DNA of 64,000 bases from Phaeobacter sp. G2 (GTDB lineage Bacteria > Pseudomonadota > Alphaproteobacteria > Rhodobacterales > Rhodobacteraceae), in contig CP104106.1 of NCBI GenBank assembly GCA_025163595.1, forward strand, positions 1 through 64,000. Reading direction: 5' to 3'. Each line of letters starts with the position of its first letter. Within the stretch, counting starts at the first letter, position 1. The position numbers and the translations under genes were made by a program. Shown here in pieces: positions 18,446 to 27,428 of the stretch. The notes beneath the pieces were generated by a model, which saw only the letters and a program-made list of their open reading frames with translations, searched no databases and had not been told where the DNA came from.

Positions 18446-19297
18446 ATGAGCAATGTTGCGAACGTCCCCGATATCATCCTCGAACCCATGGTTCGGAACG
18501 CTATTATGGAGGACCTGGGTGCCGCAGGCGACGTGACAACCCGTTCCGTTCTGCCTGAAGGCACGCGCTACAAGGCGCAAATGCGTGCACGGCAGGACGC
18601 GGTTGTTTCTGGGATGCAGGTGGCCTCTCTCGCGTTTCGGCTGATTGATCCCAATCTTGTGGTCGAGACTGTCGTGGCGGATGGTACGGCCTGCAAAGCG
18701 GGCGATACGTTGATGCGTATAGAGGGATCGGCGGCGTCGATCCTTGCCGCAGAGCGTGTTGCCCTGAACTTTGCCGGACGGTTGTCTGGGACGGCAACCT
18801 TGACAGCGTCCTATGTTCAGGAGCTTGCGGGTACCAAGACACGTATCACCTGTACACGCAAAACCACACCGGGGCTGAAACTTGTCGAAAAGCTCGCCAT
18901 TTTGCATGGCGGCGGCCACAATCATCGGTTTTCCCTGTCCGATGCGATCCTGATCAAGGACAACCATATCGCAGCGGCTGGTGGCATCAAACAGGTGCTG
19001 GAAGCCGTTCAACGAAATGTGGGTCACATGGTCGTGGTAGAGATCGAGATCGACGGTTTGCATCAGTTGGACGAGGTGCTTCAGACCGGGGGCGCAGATG
19101 TCATCATGTTCGACAATATGTCGACCGAAGACATGGCCGAAGCTGTAAAGCGCATTGACGGGCGGGCGAAGACCGAAGCCAGCGGGAATGTGACCCTTGG
19201 CCGTTTGCGCGAAATCGCATCGGCAAATGTGGATTATATTTCCTCCGGTGCTTTGACCCATTCGGCGGGAACCGTCGATTTCGGTTTGGATTTCTGA
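18446..19297 (+). CDS. nadC: Quinolinate phosphoribosyltransferase (NadC)
   Basis: A 283-aa full-length NadC: it converts quinolinate and PRPP to nicotinate mononucleotide and CO2. Family motifs include EDLGAAGDVTTRSV near the N-terminus, ERVALNFAGRLSGTAT, TCTRKTTPGLKLVEK, LSDAILIKDNHI and the C-terminal VDYISSGALTHS. In phthalate gene clusters of Burkholderia an extra quinolinate phosphoribosyltransferase is known. Phthalate resembles quinolinate, so an extra copy offsets interference with NAD synthesis. Its place here fits that job instead of a housekeeping nad operon (no nadA or nadB nearby). Confidence 0.93.
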   Translation: MSNVANVPDIILEPMVRNAIMEDLGAAGDVTTRSVLPEGTRYKAQMRARQDAVVSGMQVASLAFRLIDPNLVVETVVADGTACKAGDTLMRIEGSAASILAAERVALNFAGRLSGTATLTASYVQELAGTKTRITCTRKTTPGLKLVEKLAILHGGGHNHRFSLSDAILIKDNHIAAAGGIKQVLEAVQRNVGHMVVVEIEIDGLHQLDEVLQTGGADVIMFDNMSTEDMAEAVKRIDGRAKTEASGNVTLGRLREIASANVDYISSGALTHSAGTVDFGLDF

Positions 19298-19334
19298 TCC
19301 TCTGAGCCGCTCCAGACCGTCTGAAATGCAAAAT

Positions 19335-19353
19335 GCCCGCCCTTTCGGCGGGC
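19335..19353 (+). terminator. Hairpin after nadC
   Basis: GCCCGCC and GGCGGGC form a 7-bp GC stem with a 5-base loop 38 bp after the nadC stop. There is an A-run before it but no T-run after it, so it is a weak or bidirectional terminator. Confidence 0.5.
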
Positions 19354-19429
19354 AATGGATACCTATTGCGTACGCCTTTCAAAATGGGGCGCTGTTGCAT
19401 CAACACTTCATAAGGAAAGGTCAAGACAC

Positions 19430-20520
19430 ATGACAGACCACAGGCTGTATCAGGTTGAGCGCCCAGTATCGTCGGATAGTTTGGGGGTGTGGGGTAGCGA
19501 TGTATTTGCGGATATATTGCGAGGTTTGGGGGTGAGTGAAGTATGTTGCACTGAACCCGGGGTCGAGCTTTCGGGGTTTGCACGACAGCCTTGTGAACCA
19601 CCTTGGCAATGAAGATCCGCAGATGCTGTTGTGTCTGCACGAAGAGCATGCGGTTGCGATTGCGCATGGCTATGCGAAGGTGGCGGGGGAGCCATTGGCG
19701 GTGATCCTGCACAGCAACGTGGGTCTGATGCATGGTACGATGGCGATCTTCAACGTGTGCTGCGACCGTGTGCCGGTTCTGATTTATGGGGCGACGGGGC
19801 CGGTTGATGCGGCGCTGGAATCGATGTTGCGTGCGGATGTAATCGCGTGGAGCGAACCGAAAGGCCCGACCTATGTGAACTTCGACGTGTCGATCCAGGA
19901 AAAGCAGCACGAGAAGGCACCGGAGTTGCCAGATTTTGCGCGTTACCAGCCGTCGCCTCCGGCGGCACCCTCGGCCGAAGGAGTGGCGCGGGCGGCAGAT
20001 CTGCCGAAGAACGCCAAGGCGCTGGGGCGAAGGTTCTGACGGATATCCGGAACGGGGCGTCCTTCCCGACGGATCACCCGCAGCATCGCGGCAAACCGGC
20101 CTTCTTCATTGACGATGCGGCGGGCGCGGTGCTGCGCGAGGCGGATGTGATCCTGAGCCTGGACTGGCTGGATGTCGCGGGCACGCTGAAACTGGCGGGC
20201 GATGTGAAGGCGCAGGTGATCCAGGCGTCGCTGGATTATCAGCTGCACAATGGCTGGGGGATGGAGCATCAAGCGCTGCCTGCGGTCCGGATGTTGCGAT
20301 GCATGCGATTGCCGATGCTCTGGGTGTAGGGGCGGGCGAGATGCCCGGTGATTTACCGATCAAACCTGCGCTGAACGCCCCCGATGCAGAGGTTGAGCTT
20401 GATATCATGACGCAGGCCGGGGCGCTTGGCGAAGGTCTGGAAGGTGTCTGTGCCAGCTTTGTGTGTTTGCCGTTGGGCTGGGCGGGCGAGGCGTGGCACT
20501 TCCGTCACCCACTGGACTTC
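19430..20520 (+). pseudogene. Decayed thiamine-diphosphate-dependent enzyme (acetolactate synthase-like)
   Basis: ATG 19430 has a good ribosome site (aaggaaagg). The protein must be read through at least three frames. It opens with ADILRGLGV; after a frameshift near 19540 comes KYVALNPGSSFRGLHDSLVN, then LCLHEEHAVAIAHGYAKVAGEPLAV (the ThDP-binding Glu region). An internal loss lies after GATGPVDA, a further shift near 20035 (DIRNGASFPTDHPQHRG), and the end reads FVCLPLGWAGEAWHFRHPLDF. The C-terminal ThDP-binding GDG motif is missing. It is joined almost directly to a 2-hydroxyacid dehydrogenase remnant. Non-functional. Confidence 0.75.
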
Positions 20521-21430
20521 GAGGGTTCGGATCGTCTGCGGACCGAAGGCTGGGAGGTCGTTCGCGGCCCCCAGATCACCCTAGGTGTTCCGCTGCGGCT
20601 GACGGAGGAACAGCGGCAGGCGCTGCTGTCGGACGTTGCTATCATCGTGGTCAGTTCGCGGTCGGGGCTGAGCGACGCGGATCTGGACGCCTCGCCACGG
20701 CTGCGGGCGCTAGTACTTCCAACGATCGGGGTGGGTGCGGGAGATCTGGGAGGCCTGTGCCGCGCGCGGTCTGATCGTGACGAATGGTGTAACGCCCGAG
20801 AACTTTTTGGGGATGCCCGAAGCGATAGGGATGCTGATGCTGGTGCTGCTGTACCGGCTGCATGAATCCGAGCGCCTGCTGCGCGAGAATGCGGGCCGAC
20901 CGCAACAGATATTTGCGCGGATGGTGCGAGGCCGGGCGATCGGATTGATCGATTCGGGGCGGATAGGACCGGGTGATCGAGCGACAGTTGGCGTTCGAGC
21001 CGGCACAGATCCGGCACAGATACTGGTGCACGATCCGTTCCTGATACCGGACACCGCACCTACGGGCGTGGGGCTGGTGAAACGCGCTGAGCTTCTGGCC
21101 ATGTGTGATGTTGGTGAGCCTCCATGTGCCGTTGAACGCGCTGACACGAGGAATGATCTGCGAGGCCGAACTGCGCATGATGAAGCCGGATGCGGTGTTA
21201 ATCAACACCTCGCGCGGGGTTTCATTGATGAGGATGCGCGGGTGCGGGTGATGACAGCAGGACACCTAGCCGGTGCTAGGCTAGGCGTGACGGAAACCGA
21301 ACCGCTGCCCGCCCGCTGCGCGGCTTCGACCGGGTGATCCTCCCCCCGCATATCCCGGGACACACCATTGAGCTCTACACCGTCTTGCCCGACATCTTCG
21401 TCGAAAACGCAACACGCATCAAGCGCGCAG
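20521..21430 (+). pseudogene. Decayed NAD-dependent 2-hydroxyacid dehydrogenase
   Basis: Recognisable pieces lie in different frames. DRLRTEGWEVVRG...LVLPTIGV (catalytic domain start) comes first, then VTPENFLGMPEAIGMLMLVLLYRL. The NAD-binding GRAIGLIDSGRIG follows, with a Gly-to-Asp change in the expected GxGxxG. Later pieces are [52 protein letters not shown] and the tail HIPGHTIELYTVLPDIFVENA. At least four frameshifts are needed, so the gene is dead. It probably once worked with the ThDP enzyme upstream. Confidence 0.75.
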
Positions 21431-21520
21431 AAACCCCCAAATCGAAAAATATGGAGAGAAAAAATCGAAAAGTTGTAAGCAGGGTTTGCTGCAAGATTTA
21501 CGTCGGTTTGCGCGCACCGC

Positions 21521-21548
21521 ATGTCACTAGCTGTAAAAGTAGTGACAT
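21521..21548. promoter_or_regulatory. 9-bp inverted repeat upstream of the MarR gene
   Basis: ATGTCACTA (21521-21529) and TAGTGACAT (21540-21548) are perfect inverted arms with a 10-base spacer, 100 bp before the MarR start. It may be an operator for autoregulation or for another regulator. It differs from the TAG-N4-CTA motif. Confidence 0.5.
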
Positions 21549-21647
21549 TGTTGAGGCTTGCATCTTCGTAAGATGACAGGGATAGTCTCGGACCTGTAGA
21601 AGCCCAGAACTGATTTTGGGCAATAGATGTTTGTGGTCTGAGCATAC

Positions 21648-22175
21648 ATGAACGAAAAATCTGATTCCGCGTTGAAAGACGACGGTTTGACCCAATATAA
21701 CGAGCGCATTGCTCGCTTGGTACGTCTTGCGGCAAGAGGGTTTAACCGTGCGTTGCAGCTGCGGTTACAGACGCAAAATGTGACTTTCGGGCAGTGGATA
21801 TTCCTTCGAATCCTTTGGCAGGAAGATGGTTTGTCGCAACGAGAGTTAAGCGAAAGAGCACATCTGACAGAGCCTACTGCGCATACTGCACTCAGCCGAA
21901 TGGAAGAGCTTGGATATATTGAACGCCGCAATGTGGCTGGGAACCGTCGTCGTCAGCATGCTTTCCTCACGGAAAAAGGTTGGGAGTTGCGGGAGCTCCT
22001 GGAGCCTTTGGCACACGAAGTGAATAACGCCGCCATCAGAGGCCTGAGTGGTGCCGAAGAGAAAACATTGCGCAAGGCCCTTGCTGTAATGATTCGAAAC
22101 CTCGAAGATGATGAGGAAAAAGCTGCTTTGAGCGGTGTCCGCGTCCCACCGACCAGAAGTAACCTTGGATCCTGA
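21648..22175 (+). CDS. MarR-family transcriptional regulator
   Basis: A 175-aa winged-helix regulator. The central segment (LSQRELSERAHLTEPTAHTALSRMEELGYIERR) is a classical MarR recognition region followed by the wing (NRRRQHAFLTEKG). MarR dimers bind short palindromes and release DNA on binding an aromatic acid. It lies between the decayed auxiliary genes and the TAXI importer in the phthalate island. The best candidate ligand is phthalate or a downstream acid, and the best candidate site is the TAG-N4-CTA palindrome found ahead of the catabolic units (inference). Confidence 0.88.
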   Translation: MNEKSDSALKDDGLTQYNERIARLVRLAARGFNRALQLRLQTQNVTFGQWIFLRILWQEDGLSQRELSERAHLTEPTAHTALSRMEELGYIERRNVAGNRRRQHAFLTEKGWELRELLEPLAHEVNNAAIRGLSGAEEKTLRKALAVMIRNLEDDEEKAALSGVRVPPTRSNLGS

Positions 22176-22453
22176 AGGTCTCTTTAGCTTCATCTGCGAT
22201 AGCCGGGCCTTTTAGGCTCGGGTGATTCCGTTGGGCTACTTCCGCTGAGATGTATGGTTTTGGGGAAGCTCTGAGAGAGTTCGGAATAGTCTTGTGCTAG
22301 GCCTTGGGCGTGCTGCAACCTTATGTGAGTAGGGGTTTGGATGCTCTGCGAGAGCGTTCAAGCCATTCGCAGTTCTTAACCTAAATTTTTGGACGGTGTC
22401 TCGGTTTCGATCATGGTTGACGCAAAGTTCGGTTTTTAATAATGATCTATAAG

Positions 22454-22479
22454 ATAGATATCTAAATTTAGAAATCTAT
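22454..22479. promoter_or_regulatory. Two tandem TAG-N4-CTA operators ahead of the TRAP importer
   Basis: ATAGATATCTAA (22454-22465) and TTAGAAATCTAT (22468-22479) lie 14 bp apart just upstream of a possible -10 (GATAAT, 22480) and 24 bp before the substrate-binding protein ATG. The region 22176-22453 before them holds no supported gene. Confidence 0.55.
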
Positions 22480-22502
22480 GATAATATGACAGGGAGGAAA
22501 CC

Positions 22503-23492
22503 ATGAAAAAGCAAATCAAGGCTGCCGTTGCGGCGCTGAGCATCTCCGTTATCGGGACCGGCGTCATGGCGGACAGCGTCAACGTCACGTTGTCCGGGGG
22601 GAGTCCGTCAGGTCTTTGGTCGCTGCTGGGCGCAGGGATCGACCGGGCTGTGAAGGTTGACGATGCAAGCGGTGTCGTGACCTACCAGGCCACTGGTGGC
22701 GGTTTCGCAAATATCGGTCTGCTGGGTGCAAACCGGACCGATCTGGGTCTGGCCCATGATGCAGAAATCAAGCTGGCGCTAGCGGGTGATGAGCCGTTCA
22801 AGGCGCCCATCGAGAACCTTCAGGCAATCGGGTACATGTACAACTGGGCCCCGATGCATTTCTTCATCAAGAAGTCTCTTGCCGAAGAGTATAACATCGA
22901 CAGCATCGACGACTTGGCGAAGTCGGGCGCTGCAATCCGTGTGGCGAACAACAACGCAGGTAACATCGTGGCCAATATTGCCACTTTCATGCTGGAAGAA
23001 GCAGGCTATGACGAAGGAACGATTGAAGCGAATGGCGGCGTTCTGGTGCGTGGCGGTTCGTCCCAGCAGGCAGACCTGATCAGCGATGGCCGTACGGATA
23101 TGGTGATCAACGGTATCTTCGTTGGGCACTCGTCGTTCCGCAAGGTTGATGAAGGCAACGACGTTGTTCTGCTGAGCGTGCCTCAGGATATCATCGAAAA
23201 GACCAATGAGCGTTTTGGCACCGGGACCTACGTCATTCCCGCCGGAAACTATAAGAACCAGACTTCCGATGTTATCACGCTGGCACTTGGCGCGATGGTA
23301 ATCACCTCTGATGCCTTGCCCGAAGAAACCGGTTACATGCTGGCCAAGAGCATTGCCTCGAACATTGATGAAATCCGCGGCGTTCATAACGCAATGAAAC
23401 AGCTCTCAACTGAGTTGCTGGTTTCGCAGAGAACGCTGCCGTTCCACCCGGGCGCGAAGCGCGCCTACATGGAGCTGGGGCTTCTCAAGTAA
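22503..23492 (+). CDS. TAXI-family TRAP transporter substrate-binding protein
   Basis: A 329-aa periplasmic protein with a signal peptide (KKQIKAAVAALSISVIGTGVMA) and the TAXI hallmark mature start VNVTLSGGSPSGLWSLLGAGI. A strong ribosome site (agggagg) precedes the ATG. It captures the substrate, in this context most likely phthalate or a related aromatic acid, and passes it to the fused TRAP permease encoded next. Expression is probably set by the paired palindromes immediately upstream. Confidence 0.9.
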   Translation: MKKQIKAAVAALSISVIGTGVMADSVNVTLSGGSPSGLWSLLGAGIDRAVKVDDASGVVTYQATGGGFANIGLLGANRTDLGLAHDAEIKLALAGDEPFKAPIENLQAIGYMYNWAPMHFFIKKSLAEEYNIDSIDDLAKSGAAIRVANNNAGNIVANIATFMLEEAGYDEGTIEANGGVLVRGGSSQQADLISDGRTDMVINGIFVGHSSFRKVDEGNDVVLLSVPQDIIEKTNERFGTGTYVIPAGNYKNQTSDVITLALGAMVITSDALPEETGYMLAKSIASNIDEIRGVHNAMKQLSTELLVSQRTLPFHPGAKRAYMELGLLK

Positions 23493-23509
23493 GCCTTCGG
23501 AAAACAATG

Positions 23510-23535
23510 CCGGTGCGCTGACCAAAGCGCACCGG
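23510..23535 (+). terminator. Intercistronic hairpin between TAXI protein and permease
   Basis: CCGGTGCGCT/AGCGCACCGG is a perfect 10-bp stem with a 6-base loop, 18 bp after the binding-protein stop and ~110 bp before the permease. Such hairpins often let the binding protein be made in excess of the permease by mRNA protection or partial termination. Confidence 0.55.
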
Positions 23536-23648
23536 ATTCGTTTGCAAGAGTGCCTCTGTCGTGCTCTGGCCGTGCTGATCACGGGCAGTAGGATGATTTT
23601 GCGCACTCAAAGCTGACCAAACCTCACAAACATGGAAATGGTGCCAGC

Positions 23649-25547
23649 ATGAATTTCCCTTCTCTTACCGAAACTGGACGCCGTCGGAAGCTAGAGCCAC
23701 CCATGCGGACCGTCGTCATGGTTCTGGCCGCGGCGTTCGCGGCATGGGTGATTCACTCTAATCTGTTCATTATCGCAGACCCGCTCATTCAGGGGATCCT
23801 GTTCGTATCCGGGATTTTCACGATTCTCTTCTTGGCGATTGGTGCAACCGCGAAAGCGCCAGATAGCATTCCATTTTATGACTGGATGTTGTCTGCGCTC
23901 AGCTTGGCCTGCGGGATTTACTTCTATGTAAGCTCTGGCGAGATTTCGGACCGTATCAGCCTGCTGGACCAGTTCACGACGGATCAGTTGTTCTTTGGGT
24001 CGTCACTGCTGTTCCTGACCATCGAAGCCACGCGCCGGACAACTGGCTTGGGGCTGACAGGCGTTGTGATGCTGTTCCTGATTTACAACCTTTTTGGCTA
24101 TCTTCTGCCGCCGCCGTTCGGGCATCGCGTCAGCGAGTTCAGCTATCTGCTCGATATTCTGATCTTCACCACAGATGGGTTGTTCGGTGTCCCGCTTCAG
24201 GTTGTGGCAAGTTACGTCTTCCTGTTCGTGATGTTCGGGACTTTCCTTGCCAAGGCTGGGGGAGGGGACTTCTTTTTCAACCTGGCGGCTCTGGTCACCG
24301 GGGGCGCACGAGGCGGCCCTGCAAAGATCGCCATCATTTCGTCGGGTCTGTATGGAACCATGTCTGGTAGCCCAACCTCGGATGTTGTGGCCACGGGGTC
24401 CATCACGATCCCGGTGATGAAGCGCTTGGGCTATAAGGCCCGGTTTGCGGGTGCGGTTGAAGTTGCGGCGTCCACGGGGGGCAGTGCCATGCCGCCGATT
24501 ATGGGTTCGGCTGCCTTCATCATGGCAGAGTATTCGGGTATCTCGTACAATGCGATCGTGCTTGCCGCGCTTATTCCTGCGTTGCTGTACTATATGGGCG
24601 TGTTTACCCAGGTGCACTTCCGCGCAGTGAAATACGATCTGCGGCCTTCTCAGGATGAAATCCCGACGACGAAGGAAACGTTCAGAACCGGCTGGGTTTT
24701 CTTGCTGCCCATTATCGGGATCATTGTGGCGCTGATACTTGGCTATTCGCCGACCTTCACCGCAGGTGTCGGTGTTCTGGTGACAATCCTTGCGTCGATG
24801 ATCCTCAAGCAAACGCGGATGTCGTTGTGGGCAATGGTGGAAGGCCTTGGCACAACCACCCTGCAAATTTTGCCTGTCGCTGGGGCATGTGCTGCTGCTG
24901 GTCTGGTTATTGGTGGCCTGTCTATGACAGGATTGGGGATGAAATCGGCTAACGTGATCCTGACGGTCAGTAATGCGCAGCCGCTGTTGACGCTAGTGAT
25001 TGCTGCTGTGGTGACCATTGTGCTGGGCTTGGGTATGCCGACTCCGAGTGCGTATATTCTGGCGGCTGTGCTTGTCGGCCCCGCTCTTTCCAAGCTGGGT
25101 TTCCCTCTGCTGCCGAGCCAGATGTTCCTGCTCTACTATGCAATCCTGTCTGCTCTGACGCCGCCAATCGCTGTGGCTGCAATCGCAGCGTCTGCGATTG
25201 CTGATGACGATCCATTCAAGATCGCATTCTCGGCTGTGCGGCTTGCAATTGTTGGCTTCCTTCTGCCGTTCGCTTTTGTCTGGAACCCCGGCATCGTTCT
25301 TGAGCTTGGTCCGTTGGCAAATACGCTTGCTGTTATTGGTGCCGTTGCTGGTGCTCTTGCAGTCTCGGCGTCAATGGAAGGCTTTATCAAAACCCAGCTC
25401 AGCTCGTTGGAGCGAGGTCTCCTGACGATTTTTGCAATTGGCGCGGTTAGCCCGTACTTCGCGGTCTCAATTGTGTGTACCTTGCTTATCATCGCTCTGG
25501 TTGGACGACAGGCCTTGTTGAAGGAAGAAGTCCCCGCAAGCGGGTAA
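23649..25547 (+). CDS. Fused TRAP transporter permease (4TM/12TM)
   Basis: A 632-aa polytopic membrane protein of the TAXI-TRAP type, with small and large subunits fused. The N-terminal ~150 residues contain four hydrophobic helices. The remainder is the 12-helix DctM-like part with motifs GTMSGSPTSDVVATGSITIP, GGSAMPPIMGSAAF and GLGMPTPSAYI. It drives Na+- or H+-coupled uptake of the acid bound by the upstream protein. Length is normal for fused TAXI permeases; no damage was seen. Confidence 0.9.
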   Translation: MNFPSLTETGRRRKLEPPMRTVVMVLAAAFAAWVIHSNLFIIADPLIQGILFVSGIFTILFLAIGATAKAPDSIPFYDWMLSALSLACGIYFYVSSGEISDRISLLDQFTTDQLFFGSSLLFLTIEATRRTTGLGLTGVVMLFLIYNLFGYLLPPPFGHRVSEFSYLLDILIFTTDGLFGVPLQVVASYVFLFVMFGTFLAKAGGGDFFFNLAALVTGGARGGPAKIAIISSGLYGTMSGSPTSDVVATGSITIPVMKRLGYKARFAGAVEVAASTGGSAMPPIMGSAAFIMAEYSGISYNAIVLAALIPALLYYMGVFTQVHFRAVKYDLRPSQDEIPTTKETFRTGWVFLLPIIGIIVALILGYSPTFTAGVGVLVTILASMILKQTRMSLWAMVEGLGTTTLQILPVAGACAAAGLVIGGLSMTGLGMKSANVILTVSNAQPLLTLVIAAVVTIVLGLGMPTPSAYILAAVLVGPALSKLGFPLLPSQMFLLYYAILSALTPPIAVAAIAASAIADDDPFKIAFSAVRLAIVGFLLPFAFVWNPGIVLELGPLANTLAVIGAVAGALAVSASMEGFIKTQLSSLERGLLTIFAIGAVSPYFAVSIVCTLLIIALVGRQALLKEEVPASG

Positions 25548-25583
25548 CGTCAGCCACGTGTAATGTGCTGAATGCGAATCCAA

Positions 25584-25609
25584 AGTGGCCGCCAGGTTTG
25601 GCGGCTACT
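25584..25609 (+). terminator. Terminator-like hairpin after the TRAP permease
   Basis: AGTGGCCGCC and GGCGGCTACT pair (one G-T wobble) with a 6-base loop, 37 bp after the permease stop, followed closely by a T-run (gttttga). Confidence 0.55.
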
Positions 25610-25939
25610 TGCCGTTTTGACTGAGAGACGGAAAAGTTTCAGGCCGCGTCTTTGGTTCCAATCGCGGTCTGTTCGGATGACTGTCTGCGGGCTTTTTTGC
25701 CCAAGAGGTTATTGATCAAAATACACTTCGGTGATTCTGATCGATGCAGGGAGCTGCGCAAGCGGGGTGTACGAATCCCGAGGCCATAGAACAACCAGAG
25801 AGGAACCGGCAGAGCAGATCTGTATGAACACAAGGCCCGATCATGCGCGGAATAATACCAATTGCTCGCAAACCCATAAGTAGTTTTATTTACGTGGGTT
25901 TTTCTTACTTGTGAGGTGAAGGGAATATCGCTCTGACCA
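25610..25939. other. Gene-free gap with a second T-tailed hairpin
   Basis: No supported gene. A second hairpin (AAACCCA 25870 to TGGGTTT 25901, followed by ttctt) could stop read-through into the oxygenase promoter. A 64-codon minus-strand frame here shows no family resemblance and was not called. Confidence 0.4.
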
Positions 25940-25968
25940 TTGACAGACTAAACTTAGAGAGCTAAGAA
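25940..25968 (+). promoter_or_regulatory. Oxygenase promoter with TTAG-N4-CTAA operator
   Basis: A -35 TTGACA (25940-25945) and a -10-like TAAGAA (25963) are 17 bp apart. TTAGAGAGCTAA (25954-25965, part of a 14-bp palindrome CTTAG-AGAG-CTAAG) fills the spacer and overlaps the -10. A repressor bound there would block RNA polymerase. The same geometry is seen ahead of the reductase operon. Confidence 0.65.
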
Positions 25969-26029
25969 TAATGGCGTTTCCCAATAAAATTTCGCAAATT
26001 CTGATGCGGCGACCTGTGGAGGAGATTCA

Positions 26030-27310
26030 ATGCTTACACCTGAAGAAAATGAACTGCTGACGCGCGTGACCGGTGATGCACCGATGGCACGTCTTATGCG
26101 TCAGCACTGGACCCCTGTATGCCTGATTGAAGAAGTGGAAGAGCCCGACGGCAAGCCGCTTCGTGTTGAGGTGCTCGGGGAAAGCTATGTAGCGTTCCGC
26201 GACACCAAAGGGCGTCTTGGCCTGCTTGATGAACTTTGCCCGCACCGCAAGGCATCGCTGGTCTATGGCCGGAACGAAGAATGCGGGCTGCGGTGTCTGT
26301 ATCACGGGTGGAAAATGGATGTTGATGGCAATGTCGTTGCCATGTCTTCCGAACCCGAAGGTAGCCCCCTTATGGATAAGGTGAAGCATCGCTCTTATCC
26401 TGTGAAAGAATGGGGTGGTTTCGTTTGGGCCTGGCTGGGTGACAAAGAAGATATGCCTGAATTCCAGCCGCCGGCGTTTGCCCCGCGCGAGGATTCGGCG
26501 ATCGCTATCCTTAAAATCCGCATTCCCGCAAACTGGGCGCAGATCCACGAAGGTCAGATCGACAGTGCCCACTCGTCCTCGCTGCACTCGTCGGACATGG
26601 TTCCGGCCCGCGTGGAAGGTGCTGCTGCCGATGAAAAATCCTGGTACCGTCCCTCGACGGACAAGTCTCCGCGTATGCAGACAGAGACAACCAGCTACGG
26701 GTTCCACTATGCTGCAATCCGTACGCCGATCAAAAACGCGGCGACCCATAACTATATCCGTGTGACCGAATTTGTTGCGCCCTACTATTCGTTGATCCCA
26801 CCGAACAACAACTATCGTGTGGCGGCCGTTATCGTGCCGATCAATGATGAAGAGACCGCGTTCCACTTCATCGCTTGGGATGGCCCGAATGTGCCGTCGA
26901 CCGAAGAATGGCGCAAGTTTACCCATGCTGTTCCAGGAGTGGATGTTGACGACAAGTGGCGCTGCCTGCGGACTGTCGAGAACGACTTCTTGCAAGACCG
27001 TGATGCCATGAAAGAAGGTAACTTCACTGGGATCAAAGGTATTCCGAACCAAGATATCGCCATGTGGGTGTCGATGGGCGCGCGCGTTCAGCGCCATACC
27101 GATGTGCTTGGTGCTTCGGACCTGGCTATCGTCGAGTTCCGTCGCTTGATGGCGGATGCCGCCAAGAAAGTGGCAGAGGGTGGCAAAGCAATCGGCACCG
27201 ATTATGAAATCCCGCAAAGCATGATCAACTCTCATGAAGGCGTTTATCCGAAAGATGTGGATTGGCGCACCTTGCTGAATACTTCGGGCAAAACAGCCGC
27301 AGCTGAATAA
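26030..27310 (+). CDS. pht3: Phthalate 4,5-dioxygenase oxygenase component
   Basis: A 426-aa ring-hydroxylating Rieske oxygenase alpha subunit of the phthalate dioxygenase (type IA) class. The Rieske centre ligands are in CPHRKAS (~65) and CLYHGWK (~87). The mononuclear iron His pair is in GQIDSAHSSSLHSSD (~177-192). It dihydroxylates phthalate to the 4,5-cis-dihydrodiol using electrons from the reductase encoded at 28715. It has its own regulated promoter and a terminator after it, so it is a separate transcript from the reductase. Isophthalate or other carboxylated aromatics are possible alternatives, but the neighbouring Pht4 and Pht5 homologues favour phthalate. Confidence 0.88.
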   Translation: MLTPEENELLTRVTGDAPMARLMRQHWTPVCLIEEVEEPDGKPLRVEVLGESYVAFRDTKGRLGLLDELCPHRKASLVYGRNEECGLRCLYHGWKMDVDGNVVAMSSEPEGSPLMDKVKHRSYPVKEWGGFVWAWLGDKEDMPEFQPPAFAPREDSAIAILKIRIPANWAQIHEGQIDSAHSSSLHSSDMVPARVEGAAADEKSWYRPSTDKSPRMQTETTSYGFHYAAIRTPIKNAATHNYIRVTEFVAPYYSLIPPNNNYRVAAVIVPINDEETAFHFIAWDGPNVPSTEEWRKFTHAVPGVDVDDKWRCLRTVENDFLQDRDAMKEGNFTGIKGIPNQDIAMWVSMGARVQRHTDVLGASDLAIVEFRRLMADAAKKVAEGGKAIGTDYEIPQSMINSHEGVYPKDVDWRTLLNTSGKTAAAE

Positions 27311-27332
27311 CCGGTCCGACGTTTGCAAACAG

Positions 27333-27369
27333 ATCCGCCCGGGGCCGCATAGACCTTGGGCGGATTTTG
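27333..27369 (+). terminator. Terminator after the oxygenase gene
   Basis: ATCCGCCC/GGGCGGAT form an 8-bp stem with a 17-base loop followed by a short T-run, 22 bp after the oxygenase stop. Confidence 0.6.
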
Positions 27370-27428
27370 ATTCTGGCCCTGAGCATGGTTGGTGGCCATG
27401 TTGAAATTGGCAGGAGGCAGGAGGCCGG

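Noticed and set aside
17486..19261. 591-codon minus-strand frame
   Set aside because: Antisense to aldehyde dehydrogenase and nadC; the frame persists because of third-position GC bias and shows no domain.
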